Shown here: in pieces, positions 1-7,836 of the stretch | How the letters are laid out: every line of letters begins with the position of its first letter | Position numbering within the stretch: the first letter of the stretch is position 1 | Assembly (NCBI RefSeq): GCF_000308595.1 | Contig: NZ_BAGA01000023.1 | Coordinates: forward strand, 1 to 35,744 | Source: Nocardia higoensis NBRC 100133 | Lineage (GTDB): Bacteria > Actinomycetota > Actinomycetes > Mycobacteriales > Mycobacteriaceae | DNA length: 35,744 bases | Reading direction: 5' to 3' | Translations under genes and position numbers: made by a program | Notes under the pieces: model-generated | The model's input: only the letters and a program-made list of their open reading frames with translations | Told to the model about the DNA's origin: nothing | The model's database searches: none

Positions 1-502
1 CCCCGGTGTCGGTCTGCCGCAGCGCGCGCCCGGCCAGGAAGGCGCGGACGCCGGTGCGCCCGCCCGCGACCCCGGCAAGCACAGCTACAAGTCCAATCCG
101 GCCAAGACGGCTTCGTTCTTCCAGACCCGGCTGCAGCCCGCTGCCGAGCCGGGTACCTCGATGGACAGCCCGATCTTCGCCGAGATGATGTCGGCGTGGC
201 TGGCCGATCCGAACCCGGACCGCTCCGAGGTGGTCCAGGCGTTCGACTCGCCCGCCGACGAGGGCTGGCGTGCCGCGCAACAGGCGAGTGAGGCCCGAGC
301 CGAGAAAAAGACCGCTGCGGGCTTGCCGCAACGCGATCCGGGCGGGAGGCTAGTCCCCGGTGCCGTAACTGGCGCCGCGGATCGCGCGCCAAGGCGTGAT
401 CCGGAGTCGATCAGGTCCAGCTTGAGTCGTCACCAGAAGGGCGTCCGGGATGGCCGCGCAATGAGAGCAATGAACCTAACCGGAGATAAAGGAGACCGAT
501 GA
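1..502 (+). CDS. Conservon-type sensor histidine kinase, C-terminal tail (5' end outside window)
   Basis: The reading frame is open from base 2 to the TGA at 500-502, so only the end of the protein is here and no catalytic domain is visible. The roughly 166 residues are low-complexity and rich in Pro, Gly, Arg and Ala. They contain two copies of a GLPQR-x-PG motif, the second followed by LVPG, and the phrase [12 protein letters not shown]. Such tails are typical of the large nitrate-sensor-like kinases heading actinobacterial conservons (Rv3365c type). The stop overlaps the next ATG (ATGA at 499-502), implying translational coupling with the roadblock gene. The assignment to a kinase rests on tail resemblance and gene order. 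Confidence 0.75.
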   Translation, partial: PGVGLPQRAPGQEGADAGAPARDPGKHSYKSNPAKTASFFQTRLQPAAEPGTSMDSPIFAEMMSAWLADPNPDRSEVVQAFDSPADEGWRAAQQASEARAEKKTAAGLPQRDPGGRLVPGAVTGAADRAPRRDPESIRSSLSRHQKGVRDGRAMRAMNLTGDKGDR

Positions 503-912
503 ACCCCGATCTAGGTGGTACGAACCGTCAGCTGGATTGGCTGGTTTCGAACTTCGCCAACGAGGTTCCTGGCGTAGCTCATGCCGTCCTGGTCTCGGCT
601 GACGGCCTGCTGATGGCCGCGAGCGCCCAGCTGCCCGTCGATCGCGCCGAACAACTCTCGGCGGTGACCGCCGGCCTGGCCAGCCTCTCGGTAGGTGTGT
701 CCAACCTGTTCGAAGGCGGCACGGTGTTGCAGTCCGTCGTGGAGATGGAGCACGGCTACCTGCTGCTGATGGCAGTGGGCGACGGCTCCTACCTCGCGGT
801 GCTGACCAACACGTCCTGCGATATCGGACAGGTCGGCTACGAGATGGCGCTGCTGGTCGAACGGGTGGGCCAGACAGTACAGGCCACGCCGCGTGTCACG
901 ATGGGTTCCTGA
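499..912 (+). CDS. Roadblock/LC7 domain protein (conservon component B)
   Basis: A 137-residue protein that is essentially one roadblock/LC7 domain, with alternating helices and strands containing [15 protein letters not shown] near the start and [17 protein letters not shown] in the middle. Roadblock proteins of this kind (MglB/Rv3364c-like) bind and modulate small Ras-like GTPases; the partner GTPase is two genes downstream. The ATG overlaps the kinase stop, and GGAG upstream lies in the end of the kinase gene. Cytoplasmic, with no signal or membrane segment. Family and operon role are secure; the signal sensed is unknown. Confidence 0.93.
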   Translation: MNPDLGGTNRQLDWLVSNFANEVPGVAHAVLVSADGLLMAASAQLPVDRAEQLSAVTAGLASLSVGVSNLFEGGTVLQSVVEMEHGYLLLMAVGDGSYLAVLTNTSCDIGQVGYEMALLVERVGQTVQATPRVTMGS

Positions 913-919
913 TGGTGGG

Positions 920-1294
920 ATGGACATAGAAGATCACCACGTGGAGAGCGCCGAGCCGAGCCTCGTCCGGCCGTACTCGCTGACCGCGGGCCGTACCCGG
1001 CCCAAGGTCGAGTTGGCGCTCGAGGCGCTCGTCGCCTCACAGCCGGTCGCTTTGGAGCGGCAGTTCGAGCTGACCAACATCGAGACGTCGATCGTGGAGT
1101 TGTGCAGAGAATCGCCGTCCGTCGCCGAAGTGGCGGCGCGGCTCGGGATTCCGATCGGAGTTGCGCGGGTACTCGTAGCGGACTTGATCGATGCCGGGCA
1201 CGTGCGCGTTTCGGCGACATTGAAAGAGGATTCCAGCGACGATGAACGTCGCGAGTTGATCGAAAGGGTTCTCAGTGGACTCCGGCGTATTTGA
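920..1294 (+). CDS. DUF742 protein (conservon component C)
   Basis: About 124 residues from the ATG at 920; an in-frame GTG at 893 would add nine residues and overlap the roadblock gene. It has the DUF742 pattern: VRPYSLTAGRTRP near the N-terminus, then a winged-helix-like second half (TNIETSIVELCRES, SVAEVAARLGIPIGVARVLVADLIDAGHVRV). DUF742 proteins sit between the roadblock and GTPase genes in conservons (Rv3363c type). The helix-turn-helix-like half suggests a protein- or DNA-binding adaptor, but no reaction is established. It ends inside the start of the GTPase gene (overlap 1275-1294), so the genes are probably translated together. Confidence 0.9.
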   Translation: MDIEDHHVESAEPSLVRPYSLTAGRTRPKVELALEALVASQPVALERQFELTNIETSIVELCRESPSVAEVAARLGIPIGVARVLVADLIDAGHVRVSATLKEDSSDDERRELIERVLSGLRRI

Positions 1295-1877
1295 TTCGAC
1301 GGCGCAGGTCGATACCCGCACCAGCAAGCCGACCTCGGCCAAGATCGTCGTCGCCGGCGGCTTCGGTGTCGGTAAGACCACGTTGGTCGGTGCTGTCTCG
1401 GAGATCGTTCCGCTGCGCACCGAAGCACTGGTCACCAACGCCAGTGCGGGTATCGACAACCTGACCGGCATTCCGATGAAGTCGACCACCACGGTGGCGA
1501 TGGACTTCGGCCGGATCAGCCTGGCCGACGACCTGGTGCTGTACTTGTTCGGCACGCCGGGTCAGTACCGCTTCTGGTTCATGTGGGACGACCTGATCCG
1601 TGGCGCCATCGGCGCGGTGGTTCTGGTCGACACCCGCAGGCTCGAGGACAGCTTCGCGGCCGTCGACTACTTCGAGGCGCGCAACCTACCGTTCCTGGTG
1701 GCGCTCAACGAGTTCGACGACGCGCCGCGGTACCCGATCGAGGACATCCGGCAGGCGCTGGCGGTCTCCGCCGACGTGCCGATCCTGTCCATCGACGCGC
1801 GTCGGCGCGAGCCTGCCAAGCAGGCGCTGGTGGCGCTGACCGAGTATGCGCTGCGCAAGGTGATGCAGGGCTACTGA
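1275..1877 (+). CDS. Conservon small GTPase (ATP/GTP-binding protein, component D)
   Basis: A 200-residue Ras-like GTPase starting at GTG 1275 inside the DUF742 gene. The P-loop GFGVGKTT is at residues 29-36, the switch II element FGTPGQ at 92-97 (the usual Asp of DxxG is replaced) and a degenerate G4 motif NEFD at 145-148 in place of NKxD. This combination is typical of conservon GTPases (Rv3362c type) that pair with roadblock proteins. With the kinase tail, roadblock and DUF742 genes it makes a four-gene signalling unit; no cytochrome P450 gene follows, unlike some Streptomyces conservons. No membrane segment is seen, so it is presumably recruited to the kinase. Confidence 0.95.
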   Translation: MDSGVFDSTAQVDTRTSKPTSAKIVVAGGFGVGKTTLVGAVSEIVPLRTEALVTNASAGIDNLTGIPMKSTTTVAMDFGRISLADDLVLYLFGTPGQYRFWFMWDDLIRGAIGAVVLVDTRRLEDSFAAVDYFEARNLPFLVALNEFDDAPRYPIEDIRQALAVSADVPILSIDARRREPAKQALVALTEYALRKVMQGY

Positions 1878-2026
1878 GCCGCCGTGCAGCCGCGGTGCCG
1901 GCACGCACTGCGGATGCCCGAGGTGTCGTGGAGTTCGTTCGCCGCGGAACCGGAGGTGCTGTGGGGTAGCAGTACCGAGTCCGTCCGCAGGCGGTCCGGG
2001 GGTCGTCGCACCCGCGCGGGGACAGG

Positions 2027-2061
2027 ACATCGCGGCACGCCGAGAGGCCGTGCCGCGATGT
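2027..2061 (+). terminator. Hairpin terminator after the conservon operon
   Basis: A perfect 12-bp inverted repeat (arms 2027-2038 and 2050-2061) encloses an 11-base loop that can form its own short stem. There is no clear T-run, as is common for high-GC actinobacterial terminators. It lies between the GTPase stop (1877) and the accD3 start (2115), which argues against longer upstream starts for accD3. Confidence 0.65.
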
Positions 2062-2114
2062 TGTGCTGCCCACAGCCGGTCGGCTCGATGTGCCGGGCGC
2101 GATACGCTCGCGCG

Positions 2115-3695
2115 ATGCGGATATCGGCGCGGGAACTACTCGGGCAGTTGCTCGACGCGGAGTCGTTCGTCAGCTGGGATCGCCCACCGGTGACGGTGAA
2201 CGCTTCCGAGCGCTATCGCGATGAGCTGCGCGCGGCGCGTGAGGCCGCGGGCACCGACGAGTCCGTGCTGACCGGCGAGGGACTGTTGCGCGGCAGGCGG
2301 GTGGCCGTGATCGCCTGCGAGTTCGGCTTTCTCGCGGGTTCGATCGGGGTGGCCGCGGCCGAGCGGATCGTGCTGGCCGTCGAGCGCGCGACCGAACTCG
2401 GCCTGCCCCTGGTCGCCTCGCCGACCTCCGGCGGCACCCGCATGCAGGAGGGCACGGTCGCCTTCGTGCAGATGATCAAGATCGCGGGCGCCGTCACCGC
2501 GCACAAGGCGGCGGGCCATCCCTATCTGGTCTACCTCCGCAACCCCACGATGGGTGGCGTCTTCGCCTCCTGGGGTTCGCTGGGCCACATGACCTTCGCC
2601 GAGCCGGGCGCGATGGTCGGCTTCCTCGGCCCACGCGTCTACCAGGCGCTCTACGGCCGGGATTTCCCCGAGGGCGTGCAGACCGCGGAGAACCTGTACC
2701 GCCACGGCGTGATCGACGGCGTGCTGCCGGTCCCGGTCTTCCGCCGCATCGCCCACCGCGCGCTCAGCGTGTGCAGCGGAGTCGTCCTGCCCGACCAGGG
2801 GAACGCCCTGCCCGACCGGGGCACGAATGGATCCGTGCCCGCGCCGGGCGGACCGCGGGCGCGCGAGAACGGCGGCGGGAGCACTCCGCTGAACGGCACG
2901 GCGCACGGGGACGACACCTGTTCGCCGACCTGGCGTTCGGTCCTGATCTCCCGCCGCCCCGACCGGCCCGGCGTACGCGAGCTGCTGCGCCACGCCACCC
3001 AGCGTGTCCCGCTCAGCGGCACCGGCCAGGGCGAGGCCGACCGCACCACCCTGCTGGCGATGGCCAGGTTCCGCGGACAGCCGTGCGTGGTGTTCGGCCA
3101 CGACCGCGCCGGCAGGGACGGCGAGCACATGGGGCCGGCGGCGCTGCGCGAGGCCCGTCGCGGCATGGCGCTGGCCCATGAACTGCGGCTGCCGCTGGTG
3201 CTGGTGATCGACACCGTGGGCGCCGCCCTGTCCAAGGAAGCCGAGGAGCGCGGCCTGGCCCCGGAGATCGCACGGTGCATCTCGGACCTGGTCACTCTGG
3301 ACACCCCTACCGTCTCGATCCTGCTCGGCCAGGGCACGGGCGGCGGCGCGCTCGCCCTGCTGCCCGCCGACCGCGTGCTGGCCGCCACCCACGCCTGGCT
3401 GGCGCCGCTGCCGCCGGAAGGCGCGAGCGCGATCGTGTACCGCGATGTCGACCACGCCTCCGAACTGGCCACCGCCCAGCGCATCGGCGCCGCCGAACTG
3501 CACGCCGACGGGGTGGTCGACCGCATCGTGCCGGAATTCCCGGACGCGGCGGACGAGCCGGTCGAGTTCGCCCGGCGCGTCGTCGCGGCCGTCGCGAACG
3601 AGCTGGCCGGTCTGCGCGATATACCGGCCGACGAGCTGCGGGACCGCCGCCACCTGCGGTATCGCCGGCTGGGTGTGCCCGGTCTGGTGGGCTGA
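2115..3695 (+). CDS. accD3: Fused carboxyltransferase of acetyl-CoA carboxylase type (AccD3-like)
   Basis: A 526-residue protein with both carboxyltransferase halves in one chain. The beta-like half (about 1-215) carries TSGGTRMQEG near 104-113 and NPTMGGVFASWGSLGH around 143-158, which shape the acyl-CoA and oxyanion sites. After a low-complexity linker (about 222-272), the alpha-like half has RRPDRPGVRELLRH, GPAALREARRGMALA and a GQGTGGGALALLPADRVLA segment. No zinc finger is present. It closely resembles M. tuberculosis AccD3 (Rv0904c). The expected role is carboxyl transfer from biotin to a short acyl-CoA for lipid synthesis, but no biotinylated subunit gene is nearby and the substrate is not established. 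ATG 2115 was chosen because the upstream in-frame extension crosses a hairpin and is not family-like. Confidence 0.88.
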   Translation: MRISARELLGQLLDAESFVSWDRPPVTVNASERYRDELRAAREAAGTDESVLTGEGLLRGRRVAVIACEFGFLAGSIGVAAAERIVLAVERATELGLPLVASPTSGGTRMQEGTVAFVQMIKIAGAVTAHKAAGHPYLVYLRNPTMGGVFASWGSLGHMTFAEPGAMVGFLGPRVYQALYGRDFPEGVQTAENLYRHGVIDGVLPVPVFRRIAHRALSVCSGVVLPDQGNALPDRGTNGSVPAPGGPRARENGGGSTPLNGTAHGDDTCSPTWRSVLISRRPDRPGVRELLRHATQRVPLSGTGQGEADRTTLLAMARFRGQPCVVFGHDRAGRDGEHMGPAALREARRGMALAHELRLPLVLVIDTVGAALSKEAEERGLAPEIARCISDLVTLDTPTVSILLGQGTGGGALALLPADRVLAATHAWLAPLPPEGASAIVYRDVDHASELATAQRIGAAELHADGVVDRIVPEFPDAADEPVEFARRVVAAVANELAGLRDIPADELRDRRHLRYRRLGVPGLVG

Positions 3696-3761
3696 AGGGG
3701 CCGGGCGAACACACCCGCAACCTTCGTTGACGGCTCGCCCGCACACTTCTACGGTCGGAAG

Positions 3762-4613
3762 GTGACCTTCCGCAGCGATACCTCCGCCGTGCCGTCGATC
3801 GTGCTCAACGACGGCAACGTGATCCCTCAGCTCGGCTTCGGGGTGTTCCAAGTTCCGCCCGAGACCACCGTCGACGTGGTCTCCGCGGCCCTGAAAGCGG
3901 GGTACCGGGGCATCGACACCGCCGCCATCTACGGCAACGAGGAGGGCGTTGGCCGCGCGATCAGCGCGTTCGGTCTACCCCGCGACGAAGTCCACGTGAC
4001 CACCAAGCTGTGGAACTCCGAGCAGGGCTACGACTCGACGCTGAAGGCCTTCGACGCGAGCCTGGCCAGACTCGGCCTCGACTACGTGGACCTGTATCTG
4101 ATCCACTGGCCGGTGGCGAAGGCGGGTCGCTTCGTCGACACCTTCCGCGCCTTCCAGGAGCTCCAGCGCCAGGGCCGGGTCGGTTCCATCGGCGTCTCCA
4201 ACTTCACCGTCGACAATCTGCGCACGCTGATCGCCGAGACCGGGACCGTCCCGGCGGTCAACCAGATCGAGCTGCATCCGGCGCTGGCCCAGCGCGAATT
4301 GCGAGAGTTCCACGCCGACAACGCGATCGCGACGCAGGCGTGGGCGCCGCTCGGGCAGGGCACCATGCTCGACCACCCGGCGATCGTCGCGATCGCCGAG
4401 CGGCTGCACCGCACCCCGGCGCAGGTGATCATCCGCTGGCATCTGCAGTCCGGCACCATCGTCATCCCGAAATCGGTGACACCCTCGCGCATCGAATCCA
4501 ACTTCGACGTCTTCGGTTTCGAGCTCGACGAGGAGCAGATGTCGGCCATCGACGCCCTGGACCGCGGCCACCGGATCGGTGGCGACCCGGAGACCTTCAG
4601 CGCCGGTCTCTGA
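3762..4613 (+). CDS. Aldo/keto reductase
   Basis: A 283-residue NADPH-dependent aldo/keto reductase of the 2,5-diketogluconate reductase-like group. The catalytic tetrad is visible: Asp52 and Tyr57 in GIDTAAIYGNE, Lys82 in VTTKLWN and His115 in LYLIHWP. The family signatures GVSNF and IPKSV, the latter with the cofactor-binding lysine, are also present. It starts at GTG 3762 after GGAAGG, 66 bases after accD3. Its natural carbonyl substrate cannot be told from sequence. The last 17 bases overlap the end of the convergent flavoprotein gene. Confidence 0.93.
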   Translation: MTFRSDTSAVPSIVLNDGNVIPQLGFGVFQVPPETTVDVVSAALKAGYRGIDTAAIYGNEEGVGRAISAFGLPRDEVHVTTKLWNSEQGYDSTLKAFDASLARLGLDYVDLYLIHWPVAKAGRFVDTFRAFQELQRQGRVGSIGVSNFTVDNLRTLIAETGTVPAVNQIELHPALAQRELREFHADNAIATQAWAPLGQGTMLDHPAIVAIAERLHRTPAQVIIRWHLQSGTIVIPKSVTPSRIESNFDVFGFELDEEQMSAIDALDRGHRIGGDPETFSAGL

Positions 4614-5721
4614 GCCCGGACAGCCCGAGTTCGGCGGTCAGCTCGACCGCGGCCGCCCGCCCGGCCCGGTTCGCGCCGATGGTGCTCGACGAGGGCCCGT
4701 AGCCGATCAGGTGGATGCGCGGGTCCGCGGCGACCCGGGTGGCCAGCCGCCCGGTCATGGTGATGCCGCCGCCGGGCCCGCGCAGCCGCAGCGGCGCGAG
4801 GTGATCGAGCGAACTGCGGAACCCGGTGGCCCACAAGATCACGTCGGCGGCCTGGAAACTGCCGTCGGCCCAGCGCACCCCGCCCGGTTCGATGTGGTCG
4901 AACATCGGCCTGCGTGCCAGCGCCCCGCGCGCCCTCGCCGCGCGCAGTGCGTCGGTCCACGGCAGCCCGGTCACCGACACCACCGAGCCGGGCGGCAGCC
5001 CGCGCCGCACCCGGTCCTCCACCCGGGCGACGGCCGCGCGCCCGTCCTCTGGTCCGAACGGCTCGTCCCGGAAGACCGGTTCGGTCCTGGTCACCCAGGT
5101 CGTCGAGGTGACCCGGGAGATCTCGTCGAGCAGCTGCACCGCCGAGATCCCGCCGCCCACCACGATCACGTGCTCGCCCGCGAACTCGGCGGCGTCGTGA
5201 TAGTCGCGGGTGTGCAGCTGCCTGCCGCCGAATTCCTCCTGGCCGCGATAGCGCGGGACGAACGGGCGTTCCCAGGTGCCGGTGCAATTGATCAGCCCGC
5301 GCACCCGCAGCGTGCCCGCGGTGTCGGTCTCGGCGTGCAGCACCTCGCCGCGTCCGTCGCAGCGCTGTCCGTCGCCGGTGCGATCGCAGACCACCCGCAC
5401 CGAGACCGGCCGGTGTACCCGCAGGTCGAAGCGCTTCTCGTAGAGCTCGTAGTAATGCGGCACGGCCGTGGACGCCTGGGCCTGCTCCGAGCCGGGCGGC
5501 AGGGTCTCCTGGAAGCTCATGCCGGGCAGGTCGTGCACCCGGTTCACCGTGCTCAGGGTCAGCGAGGGCCAGCGGTGCTGCCACGCGCCGCCGGGACCTT
5601 CGGCGTGGTCGAGCACGAGGAAGTCCCGCTCGGGGACCAGGCCGAGCCTGCGCAGATGGTAGGCGGCCGACAATCCCGCCTGTCCGGCGCCGATCACCAG
5701 AATGTCGAAATCGTCCGGCAC
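4597..5721 (-). CDS. FMO-like FAD/NADPH flavoprotein (CzcO-like)
   Basis: A 374-residue cytoplasmic flavoprotein. The FAD-binding GAGQAG is at residues 11-16 right after the start, the flavin-monooxygenase identifying motif FGGRQLHTRDY (FxGxxxHxxxY) at 164-174, the NADPH-binding GGGISA at 189-194 and the ATGFR motif in the C-terminal third. It is shorter than the two BVMO-type proteins in this window and belongs to the CzcO/YUC-like small FMO group; substrate unknown. GTG 5721 fits the domain start, while an upstream extension would run into the divergent echA6 gene. It points away from echA6 and converges on the aldo/keto reductase. Confidence 0.88.
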   Translation of the reverse strand: MPDDFDILVIGAGQAGLSAAYHLRRLGLVPERDFLVLDHAEGPGGAWQHRWPSLTLSTVNRVHDLPGMSFQETLPPGSEQAQASTAVPHYYELYEKRFDLRVHRPVSVRVVCDRTGDGQRCDGRGEVLHAETDTAGTLRVRGLINCTGTWERPFVPRYRGQEEFGGRQLHTRDYHDAAEFAGEHVIVVGGGISAVQLLDEISRVTSTTWVTRTEPVFRDEPFGPEDGRAAVARVEDRVRRGLPPGSVVSVTGLPWTDALRAARARGALARRPMFDHIEPGGVRWADGSFQAADVILWATGFRSSLDHLAPLRLRGPGGGITMTGRLATRVAADPRIHLIGYGPSSSTIGANRAGRAAAVELTAELGLSGLRDRR

Positions 5722-5811
5722 AACGGCCGATGGTAACGCCTGTCCGGGGCCGTGGCGGCGCTGTGGCAGAGTTGGGGCATCCACAGCAAGCAGCCGGTGC
5801 GGGGAGGAAAC

Positions 5812-6540
5812 ATGCTCGGAGTCAGCCGCGACGGTGATGTCGTCACCATCGAGATGCAGCGCGAAGAGCGTCGCAACGCGCTCAACGTCGAACTGGTCAC
5901 GGCGCTGCGCGAGGCCGTCCTCGCCGCCGTCGCCGACGGGGCCAGGGCGATCGTGCTCACCGGGCGCGGCCCGATCTTCAGCGCGGGCGCGGACCTGAAC
6001 GGGGTGTATTCCGACCAGTTCCTCGAACTGCTGATGGACATGCTGCACACCATCGAATCCGCCCCGGTGCCGGTGATCTCGGCGGTCAACGGCGCCGCGA
6101 TCGGTGGCGGCGTGCAGCTCACGCTGGCCTCGGACCTACGGGTGATGGAGCCGGACTCCTACATCGGCATCCCCGCCGCCAGAATCGGTGTGTCGGTGGA
6201 CCGCTGGACCATGCACCGGCTGGTGTCGCTGATCGGCGGCGGCCCGGCCCGCGGCATCCTGCTCGGCCTCGACCAGGTGTCGGCGCGCGACTGCTACAAC
6301 TTCGGTTTCGCCAACCGCCTCGGCACCCTCGCCGACGCTCAGGCGTGGGCCCGGTCGATCGCCGAACTGGCCCCGCTCTCGCTGCGGCACATGAAGCTGG
6401 TGCTCAACGACGACGGCACCCGCGACCCGGACTCCGCGGTCCAGCGCGAGGCGCTGGCGGCGGCCTGGGCGAGCGAGGACGCCAAGGAAGCCCGGCTGGC
6501 CCGCGCGGAGAAGCGACGGGCCAGGTTCACCGGGCGGTGA
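5812..6540 (+). CDS. echA6: EchA6-like crotonase, probably non-catalytic acyl-CoA binder
   Basis: A 242-residue crotonase-fold protein, the length of M. tuberculosis EchA6 (Rv0905). The oxyanion-hole segments are present (FSAGADLNG near 56-64; NGAAIGGGVQL near 93-103). Both acid residues used by enoyl-CoA hydratases are missing: Gln102 replaces the first Glu, and PAARIG (121-126) replaces the PE motif. This matches what is known of EchA6, which binds long-chain acyl-CoA and delivers it to FAS-II for mycolate synthesis rather than hydrating enoyl-CoA. The start is ATG 5812, directly behind GGGAGGAAAC. The position close to accD3 and an Rv0906-like gene mirrors the mycobacterial locus. Confidence 0.85.
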   Translation: MLGVSRDGDVVTIEMQREERRNALNVELVTALREAVLAAVADGARAIVLTGRGPIFSAGADLNGVYSDQFLELLMDMLHTIESAPVPVISAVNGAAIGGGVQLTLASDLRVMEPDSYIGIPAARIGVSVDRWTMHRLVSLIGGGPARGILLGLDQVSARDCYNFGFANRLGTLADAQAWARSIAELAPLSLRHMKLVLNDDGTRDPDSAVQREALAAAWASEDAKEARLARAEKRRARFTGR

Positions 6541-6603
6541 CACCACGACCCGGTAGCGGCCGCGATGCCCGGCCCGGGCCGAGCACAGGAGGATGATGGA
6601 GAA

Positions 6604-7737
6604 ATGAAACCTCTTCTGCTGGCAGCCGGTGCGGCCGCGGCGGCGTGGGCGGCCCGCGCCGCGTGGGACATTCCTTCGGCGCTCGGCGCCTCGGTCTCGG
6701 CGATCAAGCCCTACGCGGGCGGCACGGCGAACTACCGTGGCGACCGGTTCCACAACACCGAACCCAGCGTGCAGCTGGAGACGGGGTCGATTGCGGCACT
6801 GCTGCTCACGGCGTGGAGCAAGCGCAAGGAAGGCCACCCGGCCAAGCCGGTTCCGGTCGTGCGCCCCCAGCCGCCGAGCACGCCGGCCGACCTGGCAGTC
6901 ACCTGGTACGGCCACGCCTCGGCGCTGGTCGAGGTCGACGGGTTCCTGGTGCTCACCGATCCGGTGTGGAGCGATCGGGTCTCGCCGTCGGCGCTGGTCG
7001 GTCCGGCTCGGCTGCATCCGGTGCCGCAGCCGCTGGACGAACTGCCCGAGGTGGACGTGGTCGTCATCTCCCACGACCACTACGACCACCTCGACAAGGC
7101 GACGATCATGACCCTGGTCGAACGGCAGTCCACGCCGTTCGTGGTGCCGCTCGGCATCGGCGCGCACCTGCGGCACTGGGGCGTGCCCGAACATCGCATC
7201 GTCGAATTGGCCTGGGGCGCTTCGATCTCGCTGTCCGCGCTCGGTCGTGAGCGCGACGGCGCCGACCTCACCCTCACCTGCTCGGAGGCCAGGCACTTCT
7301 CCGGTCGCGGGCTGGTCCGCAACACCACGCTGTGGGCCTCGTGGTCGATCGCCGGGCCGACCAAGCGGGTGTATTTCGGGGGCGACACCGGCTACACCAA
7401 GGCCTTCGCCGAAGCGGGCACCGCGCTCGGGCCGTTCGATCTGACCCTGCTGCCCATCGGCGCCTACGGTGATCAGTGGCCCGACATCCACATGAATCCC
7501 GAAGAAGCCGTCCGCGCCCACGGCGATCTCTGCCTCGGCGACGCCGGTCACGGGCTGCTCGTCCCGATCCACTGGGCCACCTTCAATCTGGCCATGCACG
7601 GCTGGTCCGAGCCGGTGCGCCGGTTGGTCGCCGCGGCGGATGCGGCGGGCGCCGCGATCGCGGTGCCCAAACCGGGCGAGCGGGTGAGCCCGGCGGATCC
7701 GGCCCGAACCGATCCCTGGTGGGAGAATGTGGGCTGA
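6604..7737 (+). CDS. Metallo-beta-lactamase-fold hydrolase (Rv0906-like, NAPE-PLD/UlaG type)
   Basis: A 377-residue protein. A hydrophobic Ala-rich N-terminus (about 2-20) could be an uncleaved anchor or signal. The zinc-binding motif HDHYDH is at 157-162, with further family elements EARHFSGRG, GGDTGYT and PIHWATF. This arrangement resembles NAPE-phospholipase D and UlaG relatives and the mycobacterial Rv0906 protein, which follows echA6 in the same way. A phosphodiester- or lactone-type lipid substrate is plausible but unproven. It starts at ATG 6604 after a GGAGA, 63 bases after echA6, and is probably co-transcribed with it. Confidence 0.87.
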   Translation: MKPLLLAAGAAAAAWAARAAWDIPSALGASVSAIKPYAGGTANYRGDRFHNTEPSVQLETGSIAALLLTAWSKRKEGHPAKPVPVVRPQPPSTPADLAVTWYGHASALVEVDGFLVLTDPVWSDRVSPSALVGPARLHPVPQPLDELPEVDVVVISHDHYDHLDKATIMTLVERQSTPFVVPLGIGAHLRHWGVPEHRIVELAWGASISLSALGRERDGADLTLTCSEARHFSGRGLVRNTTLWASWSIAGPTKRVYFGGDTGYTKAFAEAGTALGPFDLTLLPIGAYGDQWPDIHMNPEEAVRAHGDLCLGDAGHGLLVPIHWATFNLAMHGWSEPVRRLVAAADAAGAAIAVPKPGERVSPADPARTDPWWENVG

Positions 7738-7778
7738 TCGGTAGTTCCCCGGCACGTCGACTGGAAGGAACGCAGGCG

Positions 7779-7826
7779 ATGAGTTCTCCCGACGATCGCC
7801 CACCGGTCCGGCCCGGGCCTGGCTGA
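7779..7826 (+). CDS. Possible 15-residue leader peptide upstream of ligD
   Basis: A short frame with a good ribosome site (GGAAGGA, about 9 bases before ATG 7779) encodes MSSPDDRPPVRPGPG and stops 10 bases before the ligD start. LigD itself has only a weak site, so translation may be coupled through this peptide. The frame is too short for composition tests and could be chance. Confidence 0.3.
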   Translation: MSSPDDRPPVRPGPG

Positions 7827-7836
7827 GGCCGCGCCG

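Noticed and set aside
1884..2114. N-terminal extension of the accD3 frame back to GTG 1884
   Set aside because: It crosses a strong hairpin at 2027-2061, its composition is not protein-like, and AccD3 homologues begin as at ATG 2115.
2136..3851. 571-codon minus-strand frame opposite accD3
   Set aside because: Antisense shadow with no recognisable motif; accD3 is unmistakable on the plus strand.
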